A stretch of DNA of 64,000 nt, taken from the NCBI GenBank assembly GCA_963797085.1, contig CAWCOA010000004.1, positions 1 through 64,000 of the forward strand, given 5' to 3'. The DNA comes from JASJBU01 sp963797085 (GTDB lineage: Bacteria > Pseudomonadota > Gammaproteobacteria > Chromatiales > Chromatiaceae). Shown piece after piece: positions 16,142 to 26,652 of the stretch. The notes beneath the pieces were generated by a model that saw nothing but the letters and a program-made list of their open reading frames with translations, did not search any database and was not told where the DNA came from. Position numbers and translations under genes: made by a program. Within the stretch, counting starts at the first letter, position 1, and every line of letters starts with the position of its first letter.

Positions 16142-17609
16142 TCAATCCCGGCGGTAATTGGGGGCTTCCTTGGTGATCGTCACGTCATGCACATGGGATT
16201 CGGTCATGCCGGCGCCGGTTACCCTCACGAACTCGGGCTTGGTGCGCATCTCATCGAGGTTGGCGCATCCGGTATAGCCCATACTGGAACGGATGCCACC
16301 CATGATCTGGTAGATGATGTTGAGCACGGTGCCTTTATAAGGCACACGACCCTCGATACCCTCGGGTACGAGTTTTTCCTTATCCTGGGTTCCTTCCTGG
16401 AAATAGCGATCGCTGGATCCATCCTTACCTGACATGGCGCCCAGGGATCCCATACCGCGATAGGACTTGTAGGATCTGCCCCTGGAAGATCTCCACATCA
16501 CCCGGCGACTCATCGGTACCGGCAAACATGCCGCCAATCATCACCGAGTAGGCCCCGGCCGCCAGCACCTTGGCGATATCACCGGAATAGCGCAGACCAC
16601 CATCGGCAATCAGCGGCACACCGGTTCCCTCCAGTTCTCTGGCGACATTGGCTACGGCAGTAATCTGCGGCACGCCGACACCCGCGACGATCCGGGTGGT
16701 GCAGATGGATCCAGGTCCTATTCCCACCTTGACCGCGTCCGCCCCGGCCTCTACCAGCGCACGGGCAGCAGCGGCGGTTGCGATATTGCCGCCAATCACC
16801 TGCACCTGGGGGTAGTTTTTCTTGACCCAGGCAACCCGGTCCAAGACGCCCTGGGAGTGGCCATGGGCCGTATCGACGACGATCACATCCACCCCGGCCT
16901 TCACCAGGGCATCGACTCGCTCTTCCGTACCGCCCCCGACCCCAACCGCCGCGCCCACGCGCAGACGCTCCTGGTCGTCCCGGCTGGCATTGGGATTGTC
17001 CTTGGCCTTCTGGATATCCTTCACCGTAATCATGCCGCGCAGCTGGAAGTCGTCATTCACCACCAGCACCTTTTCGATACGGTGCTTGTGCAGCAGGCTG
17101 AGCACCTCGTCCCGGCTGGCCCCCTCTTTCACGGTCACCAGTTTCTCTTTACGGGTCATGATATTCCGCACCGGATCGTCCATCTTCTTTTCGAAGCGCA
17201 GATCCCGTCCGGTCACTATACCCACCAGTTCGTCACCATCCACCACCGGCACACCGGAAATATTATTAGCCCGGGTCAGCTCGACCACCTCACCGATACT
17301 CACGTAAGGCCCCACCGTGATCGGTTCCCGGATCACCCCGCTCTCATATTTTTTGACGCTGGCCACTTCGTGGGCCTGTTGCTCCGGGGTCATATTCTTG
17401 TGCACGATACCGATACCGCCCTCTAATGCCAGGGCGATGGCGAAGCGGGCCTCGGTTACGGTATCCATGGCCGCTGAAACCAGCGGGATATTCAACTCGA
17501 TACCCCGGGAAAGCTTGGTGCGCAAATCAACATCTTTGGGCAGTACCGTAGAGTGGGCGGGAACCAGTAAAACATCATCAAATGTGAGGGCTTCCTCGAT
17601 TACGCGCAT
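16142..17609 (-). CDS. guaB: IMP dehydrogenase (one frameshift in this sequence)
   Basis: Oxidises IMP to XMP. The start MRVIEEALTFDDVLL (17609) is the family start. A TIM barrel contains two CBS domains (about residues 95-205), followed by the catalytic loop GPGSICTTRI with the active-site Cys, and DGGLRYSGDIAKV. The frame breaks at CCCC 16479-16482: removing one base joins EIFQGRSYKSYRGMGSLGAM, and the rest runs normally to EAPNYRRD at 16142. The repaired length, about 488 codons, matches the family. The enzyme is normally needed for guanine nucleotide synthesis, so the frameshift is probably a consensus error. Confidence 0.95.
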
Positions 17610-17792
17610 AGTCTTAGATTCCGGTGGGTAGAGATAGCCGGCCATTATAGGTTTTGCGGCAAGACCGGTAAACCGTCAGGCCTCACGAATAGTGAAGCAG
17701 TATTAGGAATGACTTTATGCTAAGCAAACTGCACAATAAGGCAGCTGGTTGGGATTCGATCCAGCCAGGTGACAGATAAAAAAACCTAAAAC

Positions 17793-20700
17793 ATGCTATT
17801 TAATAAACGCCTTTCATCACTCTTGCTGCTCGTAGTGTATCTTTACGGCTGTCCCTGGGCGGCGGCATCCCAAACCACCGGGAACGAACCCATCCTGGTC
17901 AAGGTCGGCGTGTATCAGAACCCGCCCCTGGTCTCAATCAGTGATAAGCAAGAACCACAGGGATTCTTCATCGAGCTACTGAAACAGGTCGCCGACAAAC
18001 ATGGATGGCAGCTGCATTTTTCTTCCGGCACCTGGCATGAAAAGCTAGAGGAGCTGGAAGCCGGACGTATCGACATCCTCCCAACCATCGCTAAAACCCC
18101 CCAACGTGCTGAAAAATACCTGTTCACCGACCAATCAGTAATCTTCAACTGGGGACAGATTTTTGTTCCTGACGATTCGACAATTCGCTCTGTACTGGAT
18201 CTGAACGGCCAGCGTATCGCAGCATTGCAGGGTGATGTCTATCTGGAGGGACAGGAAGGCCTCAATCATTTATGCAGGAATTTTCAAGTTCAGTGTGAGC
18301 TGATTGAGCTGGACTCCTACTCGGCCGTCCTGCAAGCCGTGGCCCAGGGTCAGGCTGAAGCCGGACTGGTCAACCGTATCCATGGCGCTACCCATGCCCG
18401 GTCATTGGGCCTGGCAGCCAGCCCGATTGTGGTGATGCCACTGGATATCCGCTTTGCAATCTCCCGGAATTCAAACCATCTGCAAATTTTGAAGGATGTG
18501 ATCGATACAGAACTCGCAGCGCAAAAGGCAGATCCACATTCTCTCTATCACCAGATCTTTACCCAGCCTGTTGAACACCGAGACCACAGACATGTTGGTA
18601 CCTACCTGGGTGCAACAGTTGCTGGCCATCTTCGGTATCGGCTTGATACTACTGCTGATCGGCACCGTGATTTTGCGTTGGCGTGTCCAGGCCCGCACCA
18701 TGGAACTCGCAATCAGCGAGAATCGTTTCAGGGAACTCTTCGAGGCAACGACCGTGTCTCTGCTGGAGGAAGACCTCAGCGAGGTACTGCAAATGCTGGA
18801 TGATTTGCGCGATCGGGGAATAAGCGATTTAGCCGGATATTTAAAACGTTATCCGGAAAAAATCACCTTATTCATGGATCAGTTACTCATTCTATCTGCA
18901 AATAGCAAAGCACTTGAACTGTTTGGAGCCAGATCACTGGAGCAGCTGCGCAATGGCCTGAGCAGTACCTTCACGCCTGTCTCTCGTAAGTCCTTCGTAA
19001 AGGGGCTGGTCGCCATCCAACAACGGCAAGCAAACTTTAGCGACGAGACGGAATTCCGGACTCTACAGGGCAAAACGATCCGGGTGCTGGTCTCATTTCC
19101 AATCCCCACCAGCCTGGAACAGGCGGGTCGAGTGCCATTCAGCATATTGGACATCACTCCACAGTATCAAGCCGAGATACAGCTTTCTCAGATTATCGAG
19201 GGGGCTTCCCTCGGATTTTGGGACTGGGATCTTAAAGACCGGCAGGCATTTGGTCAATGACCGTTGGCTCGACATACTGGGATTGACTCGCGAAGATATC
19301 AAGAATGATGTCAGCGACTGGATGTCGCGCATCCATCCGGATGATCGCAAACGGATAGAGCCGACCATTCAGAGCCACATCAATCAGGCCAAACCTTACG
19401 TGGTGGAATTCAGGATGCGGCATAAAGATGGACACTGGGTGTGGATCCAGGGTTCGGGGAATGGCATGGATTATGATCCCGACAGCAACGAACCGCTACG
19501 CGCTTGTGGTACCCACCAGAACATCACTGAGCGAAAACGCAGTGAAGAGGCGTTACATACCCTGGTAGAGAGTATGGTCGGCATCAGTGGTCAGGCTTTC
19601 TTCGAAAAAGTGTCCCTTGAGTTATGTCGTTGGCTGGATGCGGACGGCGCCACGGTGGGTGAACTCATAGACAGCGAGCGCATAAAAGCCATTTCCATCC
19701 TCATGGATGGCGCATTCATTGAAGATTTTGAATATGAGCTTGCAGGCACACCCTGCAATGATGTCATCCTGAACAGGCGCAGCCTCTTCCTGCGGGATGT
19801 TCAACTTTTATACCCAGAAGACCAGGAACTCATTGATCTGCATATTGACAGTTATCTCGGTACACCCATACGAGATCTACACGACAATATCATCGGCGTC
19901 ATCTGGGTCGTATCTCGCCAACCTTTACAGTTGCCGTCTCAGTGGGAAGAGGTGCTGGATATTATCGCTGCCCGCACCAGCGCGGAGATGGAGCGCATGC
20001 GCTCTATGGAGCAACTCGAATATCAAGCCACCTTCGATGCCCTCACCGATCTGCCGAACAGACGCCTGCTACTGGATCGCCTGCATCACGCCCAAGCACT
20101 CTGCAACCGCCATGGGCATAAAGGTGGCTTGCTCTACATGGACCTGGACCACTTCAAGAATATCAACGACTCCCTGGGCCATCCAGTTGGTGATGAATTA
20201 CTCAAAGCCGTGGCGAGACGCCTGCAGCACGAACTCCGCGACGAAGACACGCCGGCCCGCCTGGGCGGCGATGAATTTGTGGTGCTCTTTTCAGAGCTCA
20301 GTGATGACCCGCAACAGGCCGCGCAACAGGCCCAGCAGGGCGCAGAGAAACTCATGCAGGCGCTCTCCAAACCCTACGCCATCCACGACAATGAGCTACA
20401 TGTCACCCCCAGCATCGGCATCGTCATCTTCCCCATGAATGACGCAACTGCCGACGATGTCCTCAAGCATGCGGATACCGCCATGTATCGAGCCAAAGAG
20501 GCCGGCAGGAATACCATTCGTTTCTTTCTCCCGAGCATGCAACAACACGCGGAGGAGCGATTGCAGCTGAAGAACGATCTGCGCTTTGCCCTGGAAAACG
20601 ATGAATTCACCCTGGTTTACCAGCCCCAAGTGGATAGCCAGGGGAATATCGTCGGTGCAGAAGCCCTGCTGCGCTGGCCGCACCCACGGCGCGGGATTGT

Positions 20701-21340
20701 CTCGCCGGACAACTTCATTCCTGTGGCGGAGGAGAATGGGCAGATCCTGGCAATTGGTGAATATGTACTCAGGGAGGCGCTGGCCCGGATGAACCAGTGG
20801 CAGCGGCTTAGCCATGTGACTTTCCGTTCGATGGCGGTCAATCTCAGTCCAGTGCAGTTCCATCAGGCGGATTTCACCAACAGAATCGAGCAGATTCTGG
20901 GAGAAACCGGCGTCGACCCAGGCTGTCTGACCCTGGAGATCACCGAGGGCACCCTGGTGGAAAACCTGGAAACCGCGAAAAAGAAGATTCAAACTCTCAA
21001 TCAACTGGGAGTGCGCTTCTCAATCGACGACTTTGGCACCGGTTATGCCTCAATCTCTTATCTCAGACGGCTGCCGCTGAATGAATTGAAGATCGACCGC
21101 AGCTTTGTCCGCGACATCCTCACTGACCCCAGAGACGCAAGCCTGGTACAGACCATCATCAGCATGGCCCAGCAGATGGAATTGGGGATCGTTGCCGAGG
21201 GTGTCGAACAACAAGCGCAATTCGACTTCCTGCGTGACAAAGGCTGCCGGGTTTTCCAGGGGCATCACTTCAGTGAATCACTCAGTGCCGAAGAATTCAC
21301 CGACCGACTGAAAACCTCAGCCTGCATGATTCAAAACTGA
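17793..21340 (+). CDS. Periplasmic-sensor PAS/GAF/GGDEF/EAL protein (two frameshifts)
   Basis: One gene of about 1,180 codons split twice. The order is a signal peptide, a type 3 solute-binding (BvgS-like) periplasmic domain (about residues 35-255), and a transmembrane helix (LLAIFGIGLILLLIGTVIL). PAS domains follow (one starting GASLGFWDWDLK, ending in ITERKRSEE), then a GAF-like domain, GGDEF (ARLGGDEFVVLF) and EAL (AEALLRW, DDFGTGYASISYL). The shifts lie near 18560 (GTTGAACACC has one base too many) and at AAA 19234-19236; removing one A restores KTGRHLVNDRWLDILG. Intact GGDEF and EAL motifs suggest it can make and/or break c-di-GMP in response to a small periplasmic ligand. The stop overlaps xseA (TGATG). 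Confidence 0.85.
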
Positions 21341-22695
21341 TGCCCAGCGAACAGCAGACATCCAGAGACATCTACAGCATTTCCAGGCTGGTACGCGAGA
21401 CACGGACAATCCTGGAGGGAAGCTTCCCCCTGGTCTGGGTGGAAGGGGAGATTTCTAACCTGGCGCGCCCCGCTTCTGGCCACATCTATTTTTCGCTGAA
21501 AGACGAAGCTGCCCAGGTGCGCTGCGCCATGTTCCGCAGCAAACGGCAACGGCTGCGTTTCCAACCCACCAATGGACAGCAGGTTCTGATCCGGGCCCGG
21601 GTCAGCCTGTATGAGGCCAGAGGCGAGTTTCAGCTCATCGCCGAGCACATGGAACCTGCCGGGGAGGGCGCGTTGCGGCTTGCGTTTGAACGCCTGAAGG
21701 AAAAACTCGCTGCCGAGGGCCTGTTCGATGCCGGCCGAAAAAAAAACCTGCCGCTGCTGCCGCAACAGATCGGTTTGATCACCTCACCGAGCGGTGCGGC
21801 AGTACGCGACCTGCTGAGCGTCCTCAAGCGACGCTTTCCAGCTATTCCTGCGGTGATCTATCCAGTCCCCGTACAGGGCGCAGAAGCTCCGGCAAAAATC
21901 ATCCGCATGCTGCAGCTCGCCAATCGCCGCCAGGAGTGCGATCTACTCATACTCAGCCGCGGCGGAGGTTCTCTGGAGGACCTGCTGGCATTCAATGATG
22001 AAGCAGTCGCCAGGGCCATTGATGCCTCAGAAATCCCGTTGATCGCCGGCATCGGGCATGAAATCGACTTTACCATTGCCGATTTTGTCGCAGACCTGCG
22101 TGCCCCCACCCCTTCCGCGGCAGCGGAACATGCGGTGCCAGATCAGGACGAATGGCTCAAGCGCATAGCGCAACTTTTCTCGCGGCTGTGCATAAGATCG
22201 AAACAGCGCATAAAAACCGGACAGCTGCAGCTTGAAAAACTTGACCAACGCTTACACCGGCAACACCCCCGGCAACGTCTGACGCAACGCACTCTGCGCC
22301 TGGATGAACTCACTCAAAGACTCTTGCAGACTCAGACCCATCAGCTGCTAAAATTGGACAATCGGTTGCAAAACCTCCAATTCAGACTCAATCAGCAGTC
22401 GCCAATACTCTGGCTCGAGCGTCTGCGAACATCCATCGACAAGCTCGACGAACGCCTGCACAGGTCCCTGAATGACAAACTCTCAAAAAGGCACAACCAA
22501 CTTGGCCAGCTTGCACGGGACCTGGATAACCTCAGCCCCCTGAATACCCTGAAGCGGGGCTATGCCATCGTTTCCAAGCCGGCTGATGGACAAATACTGC
22601 GTTCATCCGTGGAGATACAGGCAGGAGAACTGGCCGAGGTCCGGCTGGCCGAGGGGCATCTGCTGTGTGAAGTCAAAGAGACTCATGAGGATTGA
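21340..22695 (+). CDS. xseA: Exodeoxyribonuclease VII large subunit
   Basis: A 451-residue subunit of the single-strand-specific exonuclease VII. An N-terminal OB fold (SISRLVRETRTILEGSFPLVWVEGEIS...GHIYFSLKD) is followed by the conserved nuclease core (GLITSPSGAAVRDLL, LLILSRGGGSLEDLLAFNDE, GIGHEIDFTIADFVADLRAPTPSAAAE), a long coiled coil and a C-terminal GYAIV segment. The start overlaps the stop of the upstream c-di-GMP gene by one base. The small subunit gene xseB is not in this window. Confidence 0.97.
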   Translation: MPSEQQTSRDIYSISRLVRETRTILEGSFPLVWVEGEISNLARPASGHIYFSLKDEAAQVRCAMFRSKRQRLRFQPTNGQQVLIRARVSLYEARGEFQLIAEHMEPAGEGALRLAFERLKEKLAAEGLFDAGRKKNLPLLPQQIGLITSPSGAAVRDLLSVLKRRFPAIPAVIYPVPVQGAEAPAKIIRMLQLANRRQECDLLILSRGGGSLEDLLAFNDEAVARAIDASEIPLIAGIGHEIDFTIADFVADLRAPTPSAAAEHAVPDQDEWLKRIAQLFSRLCIRSKQRIKTGQLQLEKLDQRLHRQHPRQRLTQRTLRLDELTQRLLQTQTHQLLKLDNRLQNLQFRLNQQSPILWLERLRTSIDKLDERLHRSLNDKLSKRHNQLGQLARDLDNLSPLNTLKRGYAIVSKPADGQILRSSVEIQAGELAEVRLAEGHLLCEVKETHED

Positions 22696-22801
22696 GGTAA
22701 GACTTTCCCCATTATGAACTACCTGGTCCACCCCACTCTGCAGTATTCCTGGGTCCGGTTTTCAGCGCAACCTTAGGCACCAGTGCTTTTGTCATTCATC
22801 A

Positions 22802-23116
22802 GTCACTCGAATCATCCGGCGCACTCTCAGAAACCATGATGACGCTGGGCGGCTGGGCGGTGATGAGTTCGCCATTCTGCTTAAAAACTGCGACTCACAC
22901 TCCGCGATGACTATTGCGGAAAAGATTCTGCATGCCATCTCGGAGCACAGCACTTCTTTAAAAAATCGTCAGTTTTCAGTGACAGCCAGCATTGGGATCG
23001 TCGACATAGACCAGTCGTACGAGGACGTTGCCGCACTTTTAGAGACGGCTGATCAGGCATGCTATGCCCCCAAACGCTCTGGAGGTAACAAAATCACGGT
23101 GGCAGAACTGCTTTAG
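22802..23116 (+). pseudogene. Remnant of a diguanylate cyclase (GGDEF) domain
   Basis: An open frame without a usable start reads VTRIIRRTLRNHD, then GRLGGDEFAILLKN, ASIGIVDI and a C-terminal ADQACYAPKRSGGNK. This is the second half of a GGDEF domain. The N-terminal half and any sensor are missing; the sequence between xseA (22695) and this frame has no matching region. The motif region is well preserved, so truncation is probably recent. Confidence 0.7.
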
Positions 23117-23157
23117 GCTTTGCATCTGGAGTCTCTGAAAAAACCCTGTTCAAGTCT

Positions 23158-23190
23158 AATACTCCATCAATCCTATGTTGATGGAGTATT
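23158..23190. terminator. Perfect 13-bp hairpin at the 3' end of the Lon-like gene
   Basis: Arms AATACTCCATCAA (23158-23170) and TTGATGGAGTATT (23178-23190) pair perfectly around a 7-nt loop. The hairpin overlaps the stop codon of the Lon-like gene and lies after the GGDEF remnant, so it could end transcription from either side. There is no long T-run directly after either arm; a TTTTTT on the minus-strand side lies about 15 nt further on. Confidence 0.5.
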
Positions 23191-25582
23191 AACTTTTATC
23201 ATGCTGCGCCAGATCCATGCGAATCGCCAGCCACTCAGCCAGGCGTTGCTGGACCAGGCCGTTGATGGTCTGACTCGGATAGATACCTTGGTCGTCTGCC
23301 ACTCCCGCCGACAATCCACTCAGCAGTTCCATCGCCTGCTCCACATGTCTGACCGCATAGACCTGGAACTGCCCGGCAGCGGCTGCATCGATAACCGCCT
23401 GATTGAGCATCAGGTGTCTGCTGTTGGCGCTGGGAATAATCACACCCTGACTGCCATCGAGCCCGCGGGCCTGGCAGATATCGAAAAAACCCTCAATCTT
23501 TTCGCACACCCCACCAATCGGTTGCATCTCACCATGCTGGTTAACGGAACCGGTGATCGCCAGGCTCTGTTTGAGCGGGATATCGCCCAGGGCGGAAAGC
23601 AATACACACAATTCACCCGCCGAGGCGCTGTCCCCCTCCACCTCGCCGTAGGTTTGTTCGAACACCAGGGTAGCGGCCAGGGAGAGTGGCTGATAACGGG
23701 CATAACGACGGTTGATGTAGGCAGAGAGGATAAATACACCCTTGCTATGGATCGGCCCACCCTGATCCACTTCCCGCTCGATATCAACGACTTCGCCATT
23801 GCCAAGGCGCGCAGTGGCGCTGATCCGGCTGGGCATACCAAAGGCATAATCACCCATCTGAATCACCGAAAGCCCATTCACCCGCCCGAGCTGAATGCCT
23901 GTGGTATCGATCATCAGGGTGCCATTGAGTATCTCTTCCTGTAGTTGTTCCTTGAGCTGGCTGACGCGGCCGCTCTGATGATCCAGGGCCAGCTGCACAT
24001 GCCGCTTCTCGATGTGTTGACTCTGATCCTCCCGAGCCCAGTAATCAGACTCTTTCAACAGATCAGTCAGACTGCCCATATGCAGGGACAGTTTCTCGCC
24101 ATCCCGGGCGCGGCGCGCGCTCTGCTCGATGATGCGGACCACCCCTGAACGGCTGATCGGGTTCAGCTTCTCCCGCTGCTGCAAGGTAGCGATCAACCGG
24201 GCGTATGCGTTGTCATGCACCTCACTCCTGGTCTGGGTCTCCGCCAGATCCACCACCACTTTGAATAACTGTCCAAAGTCCGAATCATAGGCCTTGAGCA
24301 GATGATAGATTTGGCGGTCGCCGATCAAGACCACTTTCAGATCAATAGGGATTGGAGCGGGTTCCAGGCTGATCGTACTGACCAGACTTAATTGACGCTC
24401 CAGGGACTCGATGCGCACCACTCCAGACTTGAGCGTCCTCTTCAATGCCTCCCAGCTGAAGGGATTGTTCAGGACCTTTTCGGCATCGAGCACCAGATAA
24501 CCGTCATTTGCCCGGTGCAGGGCACCCGCCTTGATCAAGGTGAAATCGGTCGCCAGGGTGCCCATGCGGGCCAGATGCTCGACCCTGCCAAGCAGGTTTT
24601 GATAGGTGGGATTGGCTTCATAGACGACGGGGACAGCAGGCCCATCCCGATTGTCGACCAACAGATTGACCTTGTAGCGGGTGAAACGCTGATCGTTCGC
24701 CTCAAGCGGAACACCATCATCATCATCGACCGGGCGGAACAGATCCAGATTCTGCTGGACGTCTTCACGCACGGCATCCAGATAACTGACCAGATCAGTA
24801 TGGTCGGCATACTTCTTCAATAGATCAACCAGCAACTGATCCAGGGTGATGCTGACAAAGTCGCGCTCCAGTCTCTTGAAGCGCTGTCGCATGTCCCGCT
24901 TCCAGATCGGGATCTGTGCGAGAGTGCTGCGCAACTCATCATGAAACCTCTCCACCAACTGCTCGATCGATTTCCGCTCATTCTCCGGCAGTTTCTCGAA
25001 CTCTTCCGGGGAGAGAAGATTGCCCTCCCTGACCGGAACCAGGCTGTAGCCGGTGGGAGTATGGAGTAAGGCAACCCCCTCTTCCCGTGCGCGGCGATCG
25101 AACTCCGCCGCCATCTTCTCTTCCCGGTGTCTCAGACTGTCACGAATCTCCTCTGCCTGTTTGCGAAACTCCTTGCCCTGCAAGGTGGCAGGAATAGCAT
25201 CGAACAGAGATTCGACCAATTGCAGCATGTCGTTGCGGAAAACACGCCCCATACCGGGCGGCAGAGAGACCGCTATGGGCTGATGCGGGGCATCGAAGTT
25301 GTTCAGATAACACCGATCGGAAGAGCGCTTGCCTGCTGGCTGGCTCAACCGGTTGAGGGTCTCATCCACCATCCAGTGGCGTCCGATACCGGTGGAGCCC
25401 ATCACATAGAGGTTATATCCCTCATGGCGTATCCCAACCCCAAAGGCCATGGCATCAAGGGCACGCCCCTGACCAATGGCTTCGTCCAAGGCTTCCAGCT
25501 GGTCGGTGGATGTAAAGTCGAGCCCATCGATGTTACAAGCGTGAAAGAGCTGCTCAGGCAGTAGCGATTTGACTGGCTCCAT
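23189..25582 (-). CDS. Lon-like ATP-dependent protease
   Basis: A protein of 797 residues with the architecture of putative Lon-family proteases carrying an AAA_32-type N-terminal region. A P-loop-like VMGSTGIGRHWMV lies near residue 60, followed by a long coiled-coil middle, an AAA lid region and a C-terminal Lon protease domain. That domain has the catalytic Ser in EGDSASAGEL (about residue 650) and the Lys in GGVCEKIEGFF (about residue 695). The ATG at 25582 is chosen over a TTG two codons upstream. The Walker A motif is atypical, with Arg-His after GIG where GKT is usual; this also occurs in some relatives. Substrates are unknown. Confidence 0.88.
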   Translation of the reverse strand: MEPVKSLLPEQLFHACNIDGLDFTSTDQLEALDEAIGQGRALDAMAFGVGIRHEGYNLYVMGSTGIGRHWMVDETLNRLSQPAGKRSSDRCYLNNFDAPHQPIAVSLPPGMGRVFRNDMLQLVESLFDAIPATLQGKEFRKQAEEIRDSLRHREEKMAAEFDRRAREEGVALLHTPTGYSLVPVREGNLLSPEEFEKLPENERKSIEQLVERFHDELRSTLAQIPIWKRDMRQRFKRLERDFVSITLDQLLVDLLKKYADHTDLVSYLDAVREDVQQNLDLFRPVDDDDGVPLEANDQRFTRYKVNLLVDNRDGPAVPVVYEANPTYQNLLGRVEHLARMGTLATDFTLIKAGALHRANDGYLVLDAEKVLNNPFSWEALKRTLKSGVVRIESLERQLSLVSTISLEPAPIPIDLKVVLIGDRQIYHLLKAYDSDFGQLFKVVVDLAETQTRSEVHDNAYARLIATLQQREKLNPISRSGVVRIIEQSARRARDGEKLSLHMGSLTDLLKESDYWAREDQSQHIEKRHVQLALDHQSGRVSQLKEQLQEEILNGTLMIDTTGIQLGRVNGLSVIQMGDYAFGMPSRISATARLGNGEVVDIEREVDQGGPIHSKGVFILSAYINRRYARYQPLSLAATLVFEQTYGEVEGDSASAGELCVLLSALGDIPLKQSLAITGSVNQHGEMQPIGGVCEKIEGFFDICQARGLDGSQGVIIPSANSRHLMLNQAVIDAAAAGQFQVYAVRHVEQAMELLSGLSAGVADDQGIYPSQTINGLVQQRLAEWLAIRMDLAQHDKS

Positions 25583-25632
25583 CTTCAAGGACCTGAGCGC
25601 TGTAGCAGTTGATCGAGGATTCGCCGCCCAGG

Positions 25633-26031
25633 TCAGAGATACTCAGGCAGCTGTTTACGAATGTCCTCGGGAGAGTGGGCTGCGAGGTTTTTGTCGACTT
25701 CGCCTGCCAGCAACTGTTTCATGGCATTGGACTGGTGCTTGCGCAACTTGCCTAGAAAATTCGGCGCCGCGACCAGATAGATTTTATTGAATTCACCGGA
25801 CTTGCGCCCTGCTTCAATGGTGGCGCAGACATGGGCTGCAAAACGATCGGCATCTGCCTGTTTGTGCATGTCCGGCTCGCCTTCAGTGGTATCGGTGAGC
25901 AGGTCGCCCTCATGCAACCTCGCTTCGGGATGGCTCAAGGTCTGGATCTCCTCCAACCCACTGACTGGTTTGTCGGAAACAAAAATTCGAGCGCGACTGG
26001 TGTCTGCGGCAACTACCCAGGTTTTATTCAT
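25633..26031 (-). CDS. Host attachment family protein
   Basis: A 132-residue protein of the host attachment (baeRF-like) family: WVVAADTSRARIF at the N-terminus, a HPEARLHEGDLLTDTTEGEP middle, and FNKIYLVAAPNFLGKLR...LAAHSPEDIRKQLP at the C-terminus. The name derives from an Agrobacterium plant-attachment gene; the fold is related to release factor eRF1/Pelota domains and the real function is unclear. It lies 50 bp from the Lon-like gene on the same strand. Confidence 0.88.
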   Translation of the reverse strand: MNKTWVVAADTSRARIFVSDKPVSGLEEIQTLSHPEARLHEGDLLTDTTEGEPDMHKQADADRFAAHVCATIEAGRKSGEFNKIYLVAAPNFLGKLRKHQSNAMKQLLAGEVDKNLAAHSPEDIRKQLPEYL

Positions 26032-26146
26032 AACGCCTCCCCTCTATTAGGTTTATTCAGTGCTCCTTTTCGATACGGCGGAGCGCCAACCTTATATCGC
26101 AGCCGGTGCAAACCCATTGATTTGTCACTGTCTGCCAGTAATCAGC

Positions 26147-26182
26147 CAAGGTCATATCGCTGAATCCATCAATATGACCTTG
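26147..26182. repeat. Inverted repeat upstream of the host-attachment gene
   Basis: Perfect 11-bp arms CAAGGTCATAT (26147-26157) and ATATGACCTTG (26172-26182) with a 14-nt loop, in the gap between two minus-strand genes. It could be a terminator for the small membrane-protein gene or a regulator site; no T-run supports the first. Confidence 0.35.
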
Positions 26183-26241
26183 ACGGAGTACTAATATAAG
26201 CCTAACTCAATTTCCCTAGCCTGTGTTAATAATCAGCGCGT

Positions 26242-26445
26242 TCAACCATCAGCATCTTTGGTTTTTTTACGTTGCATGAAAGCCGTCAGTGCAATGGCGC
26301 CAAATAGGGCGTAGAGCATCGCATCCTGCTGATTGGCACCGAACAGGATAGCCCCATAACCGCCGATCGCCGCCCCCAGGCCGCCAAATGCGAGACCCCG
26401 CATAACCCGGCAAAGCACACAGTTTTTAGAATCGGTTGCAGCCAT
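26242..26445 (-). CDS. Small two-helix membrane protein
   Basis: A 67-residue protein starting MAATDSKNCVLCRV (ATG at 26445, with AAGGTAG before it). Two hydrophobic segments (about residues 16-34 and 39-56) are joined by a short loop, with a basic tail. CVLC near the N-terminus forms a CxxC motif. A longer frame opens at 26508, but its extra 21 residues lack a ribosome binding site. No family recognised. Confidence 0.5.
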   Translation of the reverse strand: MAATDSKNCVLCRVMRGLAFGGLGAAIGGYGAILFGANQQDAMLYALFGAIALTAFMQRKKTKDADG

Positions 26446-26548
26446 TCTTCTACCTTGAATCAACCATGGACATAGAAATTCTGTCGGTCTGTATTGATTA
26501 GTTTCCATCCAGAAAGGACGAAAACTAATCTGGTACAGGGACGTGCCA

Positions 26549-26645
26549 TCATTTTCAAAGGCACTAAGCCTCTGAAAATGAAGGAATCTGAAAATCGCAT
26601 TTTTCGATTCCGTTCCAGAAACACCCCAGGGAGGGGTGTTTCTGG
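26549..26645. ncRNA. Cluster of three stem-loops
   Basis: Three consecutive inverted repeats lie just downstream of the DUF1841 gene (minus strand): TCATTTTCA/TGAAAATGA with an inner AGGC/GCCT (26549-26581), GGAATC/GATTCC with AAAA/TTTT inside (26583-26611), and perfect 13-bp arms CCAGAAACACCCC/GGGGTGTTTCTGG (26615-26645). The last could be the DUF1841 terminator. The set could also form a structured 3' UTR or small RNA; function is unknown. Confidence 0.35.
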
Positions 26646-26652
26646 ACTCTAA

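Noticed and set aside
23120..23944. 274-codon plus-strand frame antisense to the Lon-like protease
   Set aside because: Mirror frame of a clear Lon protease domain with catalytic Ser and Lys; no protein-like motif of its own.
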